Below, piece by piece: positions 39,987 through 48,919 of a stretch of 64,000 nucleotides of DNA; within the stretch, counting starts at the first letter, position 1, and the number at the start of each line of letters is the position of its first letter. Both the position numbers and the translations under genes were made by a program. The stretch comes from Rariglobus sp041662485 (GTDB taxonomy: Bacteria > Verrucomicrobiota > Verrucomicrobiia > Opitutales > Opitutaceae): NCBI GenBank assembly GCA_041662485.1, contig JBAZSJ010000012.1, positions 49,098 to 113,097 on the forward strand. The letters are read 5' to 3'. The notes under the pieces were generated by a model. That model was not told the DNA's origin. It saw only the letters and a list, made by a program, of their open reading frames with translations, and did no database searches.

Positions 39987-41753
39987 ATGGCCCTCAATCT
40001 TACCCGCCGCCAATACGCCGAGATGTTTGGCCCCACCGTGGGCGATCAGGTCCGTCTCGCCGACACCGAACTCTTTGTCCAAGTCGAGCGCGACCTCATC
40101 GCCGAAGGCGGAGGTTACGGCAACGAGATCAAATTCGGCGGCGGCAAGGTCATCCGTGACGGCATGGGACAATCATCCACCGCGCTCGATGCCGAGTGTC
40201 TCGATCTGATCATCACCAACGCGCTCATCCTCGATCCGGTCCTCGGCGTCATCAAAGCGGATCTTGGCATCAAGCACGGTTTGATCGTCGGCATCGGACA
40301 CGGCGGCAATCCCGGCATTCAAAGTGGTCTTGGCTCCGTCTATCCCGATCCGCGCACCGGCAAAAAGAACCTGATGATCGTCGGTGCCGCCACGGAGGTT
40401 CTCGCGGGCGAAGGCTGCATCATCACCGCCGGCGGCATCGATTCCCATATCCACTTCATCTGTCCGCAGCAGGTGGATGAAGCGATCTCCAGCGGTGTGA
40501 CTACGCTCCTCGGCGGCGGCACGGGACCGGCGACCGGAACCTTTGCCACGACTTGCACACCGGGCGCCTGGAACATTCACCGCATGTTGCAGGCCGCCGA
40601 GACGATCCCGGTAAACCTCGGCTTCCTCGGCAAGGGCAACTGCGGCACGCCCGCGCCGCTCCGCGAACAGGTCGTCGCCGGGGCCATCGGACTCAAACTT
40701 CACGAAGACTGGGGCACGACGCCCGCCGCCATCGATACCTGCCTCGGCGTGGCCGAGGAGTTCGACGTCCAAGTCGCCATTCATACCGACACGCTCAACG
40801 AAGCCGGTTTCGTCGAGGACACGTTGAAGGCGTTCAAGGGCCGCGCGATTCACACCTATCATTCCGAAGGTGCGGGCGGCGGGCATGCGCCCGACATCAT
40901 TCGTGTGTGCGGCGAGGCCAACGTCCTTCCGTCGTCCACCAATCCCACGCGTCCTTTCACGGTCAACACCATCGACGAGCACCTCGACATGCTCATGGTG
41001 TGCCACCATCTCGACTCGAAGATCCCCGAAGACATCGCTTTCGCCGAGTCTCGCATCCGCCCCGAAACCATCGCGGCGGAGGACCGCTTGCATGACCTCG
41101 GGGCGATTTCGATGATGTCGTCCGACTCGCAGGCGATGGGCCGCATCGGCGAGGTTATCATCCGCACGTGGCAGACCGCGCATAAGATGAAGATGCAGTT
41201 CGGACGGATGTCCGGCCCCTCGCATCCGGCGGCGGACAACTTCCGCGCGCTTCGCTACCTCGCCAAATACACGATCAATCCGGCCCGCACGCATGGCATG
41301 GGCCACATCATCGGCTCGCTCGAAGTCGGAAAGCTCGCCGACATCGTGGTTTTCAAGCCTTCGCTTTTTGGCGTGAAGCCCGAGCTCATCCTCAAGGGCG
41401 GATTCATTTCGTGGGCCAACATGGGCGATCCGAACGCCTCCATTCCCACGCCGCAGCCCACGTTTTACCGTCCACAGTTCGGCGCGATGGGCGCGGCCCT
41501 TGGGGCGACGCATCTCACGTTTGTCAGTCAGGCTTCGCTCGACGACGGCAAGATCCAGCAGCTCGGCCTCCGCCGTCGTTTGGAGCCGGTCAAGGGCACG
41601 CGCATTGTCACCAAGCGCGACATGGTGCTCAACGACGCCTTGCCGAAGATCGAGGTTGATCCTGAGACCTACACGGTGAAAGCCGACGGCGAGATTCTCA
41701 CCTGTGAGCCCGCCAAGGTGCTGCCGATGGCGCAGCGGTATTTTCTCTTTTAA
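39987..41753 (+). CDS. ureC: Urease alpha (catalytic) subunit
   Basis: Active-site subunit. Nickel ligands in IDSHIHFICPQQ, the carboxylated lysine in GLKLHEDWGTTP, the flap histidines in TYHSEGAGGGHAPDI and the SSDSQAMGRIGEV block are present. N-terminus LTRRQYAEMFGPTVGDQVRL. 588 residues, about 20 longer than usual, with no obvious insert. Followed 10 bases later by the convergent lacI-type gene, so the urease operon ends here and the accessory genes resume at 47691. Confidence 0.97.
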   Translation: MALNLTRRQYAEMFGPTVGDQVRLADTELFVQVERDLIAEGGGYGNEIKFGGGKVIRDGMGQSSTALDAECLDLIITNALILDPVLGVIKADLGIKHGLIVGIGHGGNPGIQSGLGSVYPDPRTGKKNLMIVGAATEVLAGEGCIITAGGIDSHIHFICPQQVDEAISSGVTTLLGGGTGPATGTFATTCTPGAWNIHRMLQAAETIPVNLGFLGKGNCGTPAPLREQVVAGAIGLKLHEDWGTTPAAIDTCLGVAEEFDVQVAIHTDTLNEAGFVEDTLKAFKGRAIHTYHSEGAGGGHAPDIIRVCGEANVLPSSTNPTRPFTVNTIDEHLDMLMVCHHLDSKIPEDIAFAESRIRPETIAAEDRLHDLGAISMMSSDSQAMGRIGEVIIRTWQTAHKMKMQFGRMSGPSHPAADNFRALRYLAKYTINPARTHGMGHIIGSLEVGKLADIVVFKPSLFGVKPELILKGGFISWANMGDPNASIPTPQPTFYRPQFGAMGAALGATHLTFVSQASLDDGKIQQLGLRRRLEPVKGTRIVTKRDMVLNDALPKIEVDPETYTVKADGEILTCEPAKVLPMAQRYFLF

Positions 41754-41763
41754 ATCCGGCCGA

Positions 41764-42825
41764 CTACGAGGCGGGGCGGATGCTTGGTCCGTCAACGAAG
41801 AGAGGTGGTATGAGAATTTGGCGGGGGACTTCGGGCACTCCCTGCTCGTTGTGTCGCAGTTGTGTCGCCACCAGATCAACCGCGGCGGCGGCCACATGGG
41901 AACGCCTATGGTTTATTCCGGCAAATCCAGCCATGCCCGGTTCGTCCACCCAGTCATGCACCACCAAGCCCACGTCCTCGGGGATGCGAAGTTTCAGGCC
42001 ATCTCGCAGCCATTGCGGCACGGATGCGTGGAATGAGATCACAACGTCGGGTCGGTGCCGATGCATCCAATCCGTAAAGATGGTCTTGCCCTGTCTGGAG
42101 ATGTTTTCGGGCATCAGCAAGGGCACGCGGCGTCGTGCCGGCACGGTTTGCTGGTAATGGAGCAGGGCACCCGAGTAAGTATGGTCGGCCCGTGCGTCTA
42201 TCCAAGGCGAGATGGCCATGCCTATGCGTTGGTAGCCTCGCGCCTCCAGTTTTGCGGTCGCGGCGAGGATGCCCTGAGTCATGTTGGTGCTGGCCCGATG
42301 AAGCTGCGGCGAGGCGAGCCCGTAGCCGAATGTCGCCGAGGCCAGCCCGCCGTAGTCGAATTGCTCGCTGAGCGGCGTAGGCGATTGCACGGAAACTAGC
42401 ACGCCGGTGATGCCCCGGGCCTGCAGAATGGCCCTAAGCCGCGCCGGACTGACTCCGCCGCGACCCAGTCGGAATTCTTCGACGTCATAGCCGTGTTGGC
42501 CGGCGCGTCGCCGAATGTCCTCAATTCCGACATAGTTGATGATTTCACCCTGGGGCGAGCCGTTTGAAGGGATGTCGCGGATCAAGCCGATCATCGCCCT
42601 CGTGTGGCGGCTCCGGTGGCTCCGCACAATTTCCATGAGGCGCGCGGCCTGCGGATTCGGCCGGTAGCCGGATTTTTGAGCCGCCGCCAATACGCGGTCC
42701 CGGGTTTCCGGCAAGACGCGCGGCGAGTTTTGAAACACCCGTGAAACCGTCATGGCGGAAACCCCCGCCGCAAGCGCGACTGCATTGACGCCGATCAACG
42801 GCAGGGAGGGGGAGGTCCGGGGCAT
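41764..42825 (-). CDS. LacI-family transcriptional regulator
   Basis: N-terminal HTH and hinge (VNAVALAAGVSAMTVSRVFQ, then YRPNPQAARLMEIVR) and a periplasmic-binding-like ligand domain (about 65-350). ATG 42825 (MPRTSPSLP) is used; an earlier ATG at 42843 is possible. Divergent from two sialidase-fold genes and the KDPG/KDG genes, so it probably represses that block and responds to one of its sugars. The gap contains an ATGTT-N5-AACAT dyad at 42829-42843, a candidate operator. Confidence 0.9.
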   Translation of the reverse strand: MPRTSPSLPLIGVNAVALAAGVSAMTVSRVFQNSPRVLPETRDRVLAAAQKSGYRPNPQAARLMEIVRSHRSRHTRAMIGLIRDIPSNGSPQGEIINYVGIEDIRRRAGQHGYDVEEFRLGRGGVSPARLRAILQARGITGVLVSVQSPTPLSEQFDYGGLASATFGYGLASPQLHRASTNMTQGILAATAKLEARGYQRIGMAISPWIDARADHTYSGALLHYQQTVPARRRVPLLMPENISRQGKTIFTDWMHRHRPDVVISFHASVPQWLRDGLKLRIPEDVGLVVHDWVDEPGMAGFAGINHRRSHVAAAAVDLVATQLRHNEQGVPEVPRQILIPPLFVDGPSIRPAS

Positions 42826-42828
42826 TTC

Positions 42829-42843
42829 ATGTTTGCATAACAT
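42829..42843. promoter_or_regulatory. Inverted repeat, candidate LacI-family operator
   Basis: ATGTT TGCAT AACAT, a 5-base dyad in the divergent promoter region directly in front of the regulator gene. LacI-type proteins bind such dyads; the specific match is unproven. Confidence 0.4.
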
Positions 42844-42956
42844 GGAATACCTTTTGTCAAACGGACGGGCGGGTGTTGTCTCTGAGGTCCTGTCGTAAAG
42901 CTCGACGCCGCCTTTCCCCTATGACCTGTGCAGCCCCCCGCACCCCAGAGCATGCC

Positions 42957-44747
42957 ATGAAGCGCCTGAAAGCCGTGTTCGCGCCCCGCGTGGTCGGCGT
43001 GCCGCCGGCCAATCCGGTGCGCGATCTCATGCTGCTCCCGGACGGCGAAATCCGGCACTACGGCTTTCGCGGGGATTTTCAGGCGGGCGACGTCGTCCCG
43101 GTTTATCTTTCGAGTTTTGATCACGGTTTCTCGTGGACGGAGCACGAAGCGCCGGCGTTTTCCCCGGGCGCGACCGTGCGCAGTCCCTGGTCGGGGGACT
43201 GGCTCACGGTTCTGGCATGTCACGGGAAGCCATGCCTTGAGGAATACCAAAGCATCCACGCCAACTGCCCGCAGCCCGGGCTTTGGTTGCATCGTTCGAT
43301 GGCCGGTCCCGACGGACCGTTTGTTTCGAAGCGTGTAGGCGATCTGCTGCCGCGTCTGTTGGTGCCGCGCCAGCCGGTCGCGCTGAAATCGCGCCGACGC
43401 TGGATCTTGCCCGCTCATGCGTCCGCGACGACAGGCGAGGTCACCCGCCTGCAGCCTGTCGTTTATCTTTCTGACGACGATGCGGACACCTGGAGGTTGG
43501 TGTGCCTGCCGCCGATTCCGCGCCCCGAGTTGCAATGGCCGCACGCGGGACTGCGCTGGCATAATTGCGGGGAAGAGCCGTCCGTGGCGGAGCTTGCCGA
43601 CGGACGGCTTCACATGCTTATCCGCACGGCGCACGACCGGTATTGGGAAACTTTTTCCAGCGACGCCGGCGAGACTTGGAGCCCTGCGCAACCGTCGCGA
43701 TTTTATGGCACGATCACTACGCCGTTGCTCTTTCCGCTTTCGGACGGGCGGTTGCTGGCGGTTCACAACAACACGACGCCGCTGCCGGAGGTCGATCACT
43801 CGCGGCAGCCCGGGCTCACCGACGATGAGCGCAATGGCATATGGGAGGATGTGTTCACCAACCGGGATGCGATTCACGCCGCCATCTCGGATGACGGCGG
43901 CAAGACGTGGAGCGGCTTTCGCGAGCTTCACCTCAACGAACGTCGCAACGACGGAGATTTTCGCAGCCACGGAGGCAACGATGTGTCGATGGACAAGAGC
44001 GTCCACCAGTCCCAGGCCGTCGAGCTTCCGCACGGCAAGGTCTTGCTCGCCTTCGGCCAGCACCCCGATTGCCGCCGCATGATCGTGTTCGACCCCGACT
44101 GGCTCCTGGAAACCGGACGGCGCGACGATTTTCGTCACGGGCTTGGAGGTTGGTCGGTGCACAGTTATCTCAAGAGCATCGCGGGATGCTATCGGGGGTT
44201 TACCGGGCACTGTTCCGCCAATCGGCGGCCGGGTCCGACATTGGTCCCGCATCCCGATGGGGAGCCTCGTGAGGTTCTCCGTATAGCGCGGCATCCGGAT
44301 GACCGTCTTATCGAGGAAAAGGAAGGGGCCGTCTGGAACTTCCCCGCAGCGCAGTCCGGGCGTCTGGAGATGCGCATTCGGCAACCGCGCGGCGCCGCAG
44401 GCGCGCAAATCTCACTCGTGGATCGCTGGTTTAACCCGACGGATCCGGTCGTCGCCGCGTTCTCGCAATTCGTGCTCAAGCTCGATGCCGAGGGGCGGAT
44501 CAACGGGCATCCCGCGCTCCGGCCTGATCAATGGCACCGTGTGAGTGTCTCATGGGATCTGGCGCAAACGCCTCCCGCAAGATTTCAGGTGGATGATGGC
44601 GATGAGACTCCTTTGACGCAGGGCACCGGGACGCTCAACGGCATCAGCTACCTGCACCTTCAAAGCGCGGCGGAGACTGTCGATCCGCACGGGCTTTTGT
44701 TGGAATGGGTGGAGAAAACCGAATGGGAGTTCGCTCACAAAGCCTGA
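42957..44747 (+). CDS. Sialidase-fold (BNR repeat) protein with C-terminal LamG-like domain
   Basis: About 596 residues. Asp-box blades are visible (SDDDADTW, SSDAGETWSPA, SDDGGKTWSGF), giving a six-bladed sialidase-type propeller over about residues 40-400; the last 180 residues (SGRLEMRIRQPRG, WHRVSVSWD) look like a concanavalin/LamG sandwich. No signal peptide, so probably cytoplasmic. Substrate unclear: the operon's KDG kinase and KDPG aldolase suggest an acidic or deoxy-keto sugar. ATG 42957 (MKRLKAVF) chosen; ATG 42921 is an alternative. Confidence 0.8.
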   Translation: MKRLKAVFAPRVVGVPPANPVRDLMLLPDGEIRHYGFRGDFQAGDVVPVYLSSFDHGFSWTEHEAPAFSPGATVRSPWSGDWLTVLACHGKPCLEEYQSIHANCPQPGLWLHRSMAGPDGPFVSKRVGDLLPRLLVPRQPVALKSRRRWILPAHASATTGEVTRLQPVVYLSDDDADTWRLVCLPPIPRPELQWPHAGLRWHNCGEEPSVAELADGRLHMLIRTAHDRYWETFSSDAGETWSPAQPSRFYGTITTPLLFPLSDGRLLAVHNNTTPLPEVDHSRQPGLTDDERNGIWEDVFTNRDAIHAAISDDGGKTWSGFRELHLNERRNDGDFRSHGGNDVSMDKSVHQSQAVELPHGKVLLAFGQHPDCRRMIVFDPDWLLETGRRDDFRHGLGGWSVHSYLKSIAGCYRGFTGHCSANRRPGPTLVPHPDGEPREVLRIARHPDDRLIEEKEGAVWNFPAAQSGRLEMRIRQPRGAAGAQISLVDRWFNPTDPVVAAFSQFVLKLDAEGRINGHPALRPDQWHRVSVSWDLAQTPPARFQVDDGDETPLTQGTGTLNGISYLHLQSAAETVDPHGLLLEWVEKTEWEFAHKA

Positions 44748-44754
44748 TTTTATC

Positions 44755-45846
44755 ATGAGTGACTCCAATATCCACGAAGTCTCGCTGGCACCGCCGCCCG
44801 TCATCTTAAACCCAGGAGGCAAATACGCTGCGTGTAATCGCCGGTGGCAAGGCATCTCGGGGATAGAGCGCACCGCTTCCGGGCGGCTCTATGCCACGTG
44901 GTATACGGGAGGCGCGGGGGAGGGACCTGAAAATCATGTTCTCGTCGTGCAAAGCGAAGATGACGGGCTCTCGTGGTCGGAGCCGGTTCTGGTGATCGAT
45001 CCGCCCGGCGTTGTGCGCGCCTACGATCCCGTGCTCTGGATTGATCCCCTTGGGCGTCTCTGGCTGTTGTGGGCGCAAGTCCACACCTTTTGGAACGGCA
45101 GGGGCGGGGTGTGGTTTGTGCGTTGCGACGATCCCGATGCCGAGCGTCCGGCCTGGACCGCTCCATGCCGGATCGCAAATGGGGTCATGATGAACAAGCC
45201 GTTCGTCCGTGCAAACGGGGAATGGCTCTTCCCGATCGCCGTGTGGGGTTGGCTGGAACCGTGTTTGCCGGAACTCAAGGGGGAGGCGTTATCCAGTGTT
45301 TTTGCGACGACCGACGAGGGACGGACCTTTGTTCGGCGAGGGGGCGCGGACGTGCCCTGTCGATGCTTCGACGAGCACATGGTGATCGAGCGACGCGACG
45401 GATCGCTTTGGATGCTGGTAAGGACGCATTACGGCATCGGGCAGAGCACGTCTTTTGACGATGGGGTCACGTGGACTCCGGGGCGACCGACCGATATCCC
45501 CGGGCCCAACAGCCGCTTTCATCTTCGCCGTCTTGTCAGCGGACGTTTGCTGCTGGTCAACCACGTCGGCTTCACCGGACGTTCCCACCTTACGGCATCG
45601 CTTTCGGACGATGATGGTCGCACCTGGACGGCGCATCTGCTCCTCGATGAGCGCAAGGACGTGTCATATCCGGATGCGACCGTATCCGCCGATGGGCGCA
45701 TCCGGATCATCTATGATCGTGAACGCACGGGAGCGAAGGAGATCCTTTTGGCCAGTGTCACCGAAGGAGACATTCTTTCCGGCCAGGCTACGTCCAGGGG
45801 GAGCTTTTTGAGGCGAATCGTAAGCAAGGTGGAGGCGTCGCGTTGA
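44755..45846 (+). CDS. Second sialidase-fold (BNR repeat) protein
   Basis: 363 residues, single propeller: ISGIERTASGRLYATWYTGG, SEDDGLSWSEPV, TTDEGRTFVRRG, SFDDGVTWTPG, SDDDGRTWTAH. This matches the exo-alpha-sialidase-like family often found in carbohydrate loci, without a secretion signal. It starts 8 bases after the first sialidase-fold gene, so they are co-expressed. Arg in the GIERT position fits an anion-binding Arg but the full sialidase triad cannot be confirmed. Confidence 0.82.
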   Translation: MSDSNIHEVSLAPPPVILNPGGKYAACNRRWQGISGIERTASGRLYATWYTGGAGEGPENHVLVVQSEDDGLSWSEPVLVIDPPGVVRAYDPVLWIDPLGRLWLLWAQVHTFWNGRGGVWFVRCDDPDAERPAWTAPCRIANGVMMNKPFVRANGEWLFPIAVWGWLEPCLPELKGEALSSVFATTDEGRTFVRRGGADVPCRCFDEHMVIERRDGSLWMLVRTHYGIGQSTSFDDGVTWTPGRPTDIPGPNSRFHLRRLVSGRLLLVNHVGFTGRSHLTASLSDDDGRTWTAHLLLDERKDVSYPDATVSADGRIRIIYDRERTGAKEILLASVTEGDILSGQATSRGSFLRRIVSKVEASR

Positions 45847-45848
45847 CC

Positions 45849-46514
45849 ATGTCGGTGGCATTTCAATCTTCTCTGTCGGGCGGGATCGAAGCTTCGGGCG
45901 TTATTGCCGTGCTCGTCATAGATCAGCCTGCCGATGCCATTCCACTGGCCGAGGCGCTCATCGCCGGAGGGATCGGAGCCGTCGAACTCACGCTGCGAAC
46001 GTCTTCGGCGCTCGCGTCGCTCGTGGAGACCAAGCGGCGTTTTCCTCATCTGCTGGTGGGTGCTGGCACCGTGTTGACGCCCGAGCAGGTCGCCCAGGTT
46101 CGCAACGCGGGCGCGGATTTTGCCGTGGCTCCGGGTTGCAATCCTCGTGTGCTCGCCGCCGCCGCGCGGGCGGGGCTTCCGTTTGCGCCGGGGATCGTAA
46201 CGCCGAGCGACATCGAGGCGGCGCTGGAACATGGCTGCAATCTGCTGAAGTTTTTTCCGGCCGAGCCTTCCGGAGGTCTGGCATATTTGAAAAACATGGC
46301 GGCGCCCTATGCGCATCTGGGGCTCAAATACATTCCCCTCGGGGGCATCAATGAAACCACGGCCGCGGCCTATCTCGCCGACCCGCTTGTCGCCGCGCTG
46401 GGCGGTTCATGGATCGCGCCGCGTGACCTGATCCAAGCGCATGACTGGCCGGCGATCACCCGGCGTGCACGAAGCGCCCTTGAACTCGTCCAAAAAATCC
46501 GCGTGCAAAAATGA
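45849..46514 (+). CDS. eda: 2-dehydro-3-deoxyphosphogluconate (KDPG) aldolase
   Basis: Splits KDPG to pyruvate and glyceraldehyde-3-phosphate (also 4-hydroxy-2-oxoglutarate). Seen: Glu in GAVELTLRTSSAL, VGAGTVLTPEQV, APGCNPRVL, GIVTPSDIEAAL and the Schiff-base Lys in LLKFFPAE. About 221 residues. ATG 45849 lies just past the previous stop; a TTG two codons earlier exists. Stop overlaps the start of the KDG kinase (ATGA). Confidence 0.94.
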   Translation: MSVAFQSSLSGGIEASGVIAVLVIDQPADAIPLAEALIAGGIGAVELTLRTSSALASLVETKRRFPHLLVGAGTVLTPEQVAQVRNAGADFAVAPGCNPRVLAAAARAGLPFAPGIVTPSDIEAALEHGCNLLKFFPAEPSGGLAYLKNMAAPYAHLGLKYIPLGGINETTAAAYLADPLVAALGGSWIAPRDLIQAHDWPAITRRARSALELVQKIRVQK

Positions 46515-47599
46515 AAGACGTGGTCGTCACCTTTGGCGAAATCATGACCCGCCTGTCGGCTCCGGGACATTTGCGGGTGAGGCAATGTCTGCCCGGCGCA
46601 TTTAACGCCTCGTTTGCCGGTGCGGAGTCCAACATCGCGGCCGCCATCGCGATCCTCGGGGGGCGCAGCCGGTTTGTCACCGCCTTGCCTCAAAACATTC
46701 TGGGAGAATCCTGCGTTGATTTCCTTCGCGGCTTCGGGGTGGACACCTCGTGCATTCTCAAAACCGAGGCCGGTCGCATGTCGCAGTATTTCATCGAGAC
46801 GGGCGCGGGGCTGAGGCCTGGCCGGGTGCTCTATGATCGAGGACAGTCCAGTTTCAGTCTCACGCAAGGTGCCGACTACCGTTGGGATGATATCTTTGCA
46901 GATGCCTCCTGGCTGGTGGTGTCGGGCATCAGTCCCGCGCTTTCCGCCACGGCGGCCGAGGCGACGCTTCGCGCCGCCAAGGAGGCGCGCGCCCGCGGCG
47001 TCACGGTGTGCTGCGATCTCAACTTTCGCTCCATGCTGTGGCAGTGGGAGCCCGGCACGCCGGCGCGCGAGCTCGCCCGACGGGTGATGGGGGAGATCAT
47101 GCCGTGCGTTGACGTTCTGCTGACCAATCCCGAGCAGGCTGCCGATGTTCTCGGGGTTCCTTGGGCAGGTGCGCCGACTTCCGGCGATGCAACGGATGCC
47201 TACGCCGGGGCGGCGCGCGTGATTGGTCGTGCTTATCCCCAGTTGCGTCAGGTGGTGTTTACGATGCGCGAAAGTCACTCGGCGTCGCGCAACCACATCG
47301 GTGCGCAGCTTTACGATGTCGCCTCCGATCAGGTGGTCCTGGCTCCGCTGGTCGACGGCGTTTACGCACCCTACGAAATGGATTTTATCGTGGACCGGCT
47401 GGGCGCGGGCGACGCGTTTGCCGGGGGCCTGATCTATGCCCTGCATACGCAGGGTTTGGATAAGCTGGCCGCTGCGTTGTCGTTTGCGGTGGCGGCCTCT
47501 TGCCTGGCGCATTCGATCCCCGGAGATATCAACTTTGTGAGTCGCGCCGAAGTGGAAGCCCTCATGACAGGCGACCGTTCGGGGCGTGTGGTGCGCTGA
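46511..47599 (+). CDS. kdgK: PfkB-family sugar kinase, probable 2-keto-3-deoxygluconate kinase
   Basis: Phosphorylates KDG to KDPG for the aldolase encoded just before it. Seen: FGEIMTRLSAPGHLRVRQ, the long GAESNIAAAIAILG N-block and the catalytic DRLGAGDAFAGGLIYAL. 362 residues. Its ATG overlaps the eda stop, so the pair is translationally coupled: together they turn KDG into pyruvate and GAP. The pathway that makes KDG is not in the window. Confidence 0.9.
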   Translation: MKDVVVTFGEIMTRLSAPGHLRVRQCLPGAFNASFAGAESNIAAAIAILGGRSRFVTALPQNILGESCVDFLRGFGVDTSCILKTEAGRMSQYFIETGAGLRPGRVLYDRGQSSFSLTQGADYRWDDIFADASWLVVSGISPALSATAAEATLRAAKEARARGVTVCCDLNFRSMLWQWEPGTPARELARRVMGEIMPCVDVLLTNPEQAADVLGVPWAGAPTSGDATDAYAGAARVIGRAYPQLRQVVFTMRESHSASRNHIGAQLYDVASDQVVLAPLVDGVYAPYEMDFIVDRLGAGDAFAGGLIYALHTQGLDKLAAALSFAVAASCLAHSIPGDINFVSRAEVEALMTGDRSGRVVR

Positions 47600-47690
47600 A
47601 GCGAGTTCTCCGCGTTATCCGGAAGAGGCATAATCTTCCTGACAACCGGCGATGGCGTTGGTGCAATCCCTGCTGATCGCCCATCGCTTC

Positions 47691-48161
47691 ATGCTTCAGC
47701 TTATCAAAAATGCGGTTCCCCTGCCCGACGCGACCCTGCCGGTCGTCGAGTTGCGCGTGGATCGCCGCACCCTGGCCAAGCGGCTCTGGCGCGGAGTGGC
47801 GGCGGACGGGGTGGAGTTTGGCTTCGAGCTGCCGTCGGCGCTCAGGCACGGGGATTCGTTTCACCAGACGGAGACCGTCCGCTATGTGATCGCGCAGGAG
47901 CCGGAGACGGTGCTGGAGATCGCGCTCGATCTGCCGCCGAGCGCCGCCGCCGGGATCGGCTGGGCGGTGGGAAACCTGCATCTGGAGTTTTCCTCGGAAC
48001 CGACGCGTCTGCTCACGCCGGACGAGACGGCGGCACGTCAGCTTTTCGAGCGCATCCAGATCGCCTATCGGCCGACGACCGCCGTGTTTCGCGCGGGTCG
48101 TTTCGCACGCGGCATGCCTGCCGCAACTCCCCATGAACTCGGCCCCAGCCACAAACACTGA
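47691..48161 (+). CDS. ureE: Urease accessory protein UreE (nickel chaperone)
   Basis: Delivers nickel to urease. GNLHLEFSSEPTRLLTPDE, FRAGRFARGMPAATPHE and a His-bearing tail (HELGPSHKH) are UreE-type. About 156 residues from ATG 47691 (MLQLIKNAVPLPDA); an upstream ATG at 47652 would add a weak N-terminal stretch. Starts about 90 bases after kdgK, resuming the urease genes. The last codons overlap the ureF start. Confidence 0.88.
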   Translation: MLQLIKNAVPLPDATLPVVELRVDRRTLAKRLWRGVAADGVEFGFELPSALRHGDSFHQTETVRYVIAQEPETVLEIALDLPPSAAAGIGWAVGNLHLEFSSEPTRLLTPDETAARQLFERIQIAYRPTTAVFRAGRFARGMPAATPHELGPSHKH

Positions 48162-48909
48162 CAAAGTAGACGCGGCATCCTGCCGCGTGGTTGGTCGTTC
48201 GGAAACGCGGCAAGATGCCGCGTCTACTTTTTGGCTGGTCAGCCTGTTGCAGGCGGGAGACTCGTTTTATCCGACGGGGAGCTATGCGCACTCGTTCGGA
48301 CTTGAGGGGCTCGTGCAGGCGGGCGCCGTGCATGACCGGGCGACGTTGCGCGAGTTTTTGTTTTTATCGGCGCTGCCGGCGTTGCGACATGTCGAGCTGC
48401 CGCTGGCGGCGCATGCTTATCGAGCGTTGGCGTCTCCGGATTGGGCGCGGGTGGGTGAACTGTGCGTGTTGTCCTCGGCAGTGAAAACCGCGAGTGAGGC
48501 ACGGCAGGCGTCGCATAATATCGGACGTCAGCGGGCCGAGCTGGCGGCGAGTTTGCATGGGCATCCGCTGGCGGTCGCCTATCTGGAGCACGCGAAGGCG
48601 GGCGACGGGCCGTTTTCGGCGTCGGTTTCGGCGGCATTGGAAGGACGGGTGCTTGGCGCGCCGCTTGAGGCGGTGATGGCCGGCGTTTATTATGCGGCCA
48701 TTGGTGGACAACTGGCGGCGGCGATGAAGATCCTGCGTATCGGCCAGAATGGATGTCAGGCGTTGCTCACCGAGGCGCTGGGGCGCGCGCCGGAAATCAT
48801 CGCGGCGGCGGAGCAGGTGACATTTGACGAAATTGGTTGGTTTAATCCCTGGCTCGACATCGCGGCGGCGCGGCATGAAACCGCCGATGGCCGACTTTTT
48901 ATTTCCTGA
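48133..48909 (+). CDS. ureF: Urease accessory protein UreF, with repeat-derived N-terminus
   Basis: GTPase regulator in nickel loading of urease. Conserved core from residue about 34: LLQAGDSFYPTGSYAHSFGLEG, SASVSAALEGRVLG, VYYAAIGGQLAAAMKIL. 258 residues from ATG 48133, which overlaps the end of ureE. Residues about 12-32 (VDAASCRVVGRSETRQDAAS...) are encoded by a GTAGACGCGG palindromic repeat at 48166-48227, in frame, between the start and the core. No ATG lies between repeat and core; a GTG at 48187 lies inside the repeat. So any start places repeat codons in the protein or needs a rare start. Confidence 0.9.
   Translation: MNSAPATNTDKVDAASCRVVGRSETRQDAASTFWLVSLLQAGDSFYPTGSYAHSFGLEGLVQAGAVHDRATLREFLFLSALPALRHVELPLAAHAYRALASPDWARVGELCVLSSAVKTASEARQASHNIGRQRAELAASLHGHPLAVAYLEHAKAGDGPFSASVSAALEGRVLGAPLEAVMAGVYYAAIGGQLAAAMKILRIGQNGCQALLTEALGRAPEIIAAAEQVTFDEIGWFNPWLDIAAARHETADGRLFIS
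48166..48227. repeat. Palindromic repeat, GTAGACGCGGCATC type, in frame inside ureF
   Basis: Arms GTAGACGCGGCATCCTGCCG (48166 on) and CGGCAAGATGCCGCGTCTAC (to 48227). Both arms read DAAS in the ureF frame because the palindrome is symmetric in that phase. It begins 5 bases after the ureE stop. Confidence 0.92.
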
Positions 48910-48919
48910 TTTTTATACC

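Noticed and set aside
41754..41763. Direct repeats or attachment site flanking the carbohydrate block
   Set aside because: Compared the ureC end (41740-41770) with the kdgK-ureE gap (47600-47690); no shared sequence.
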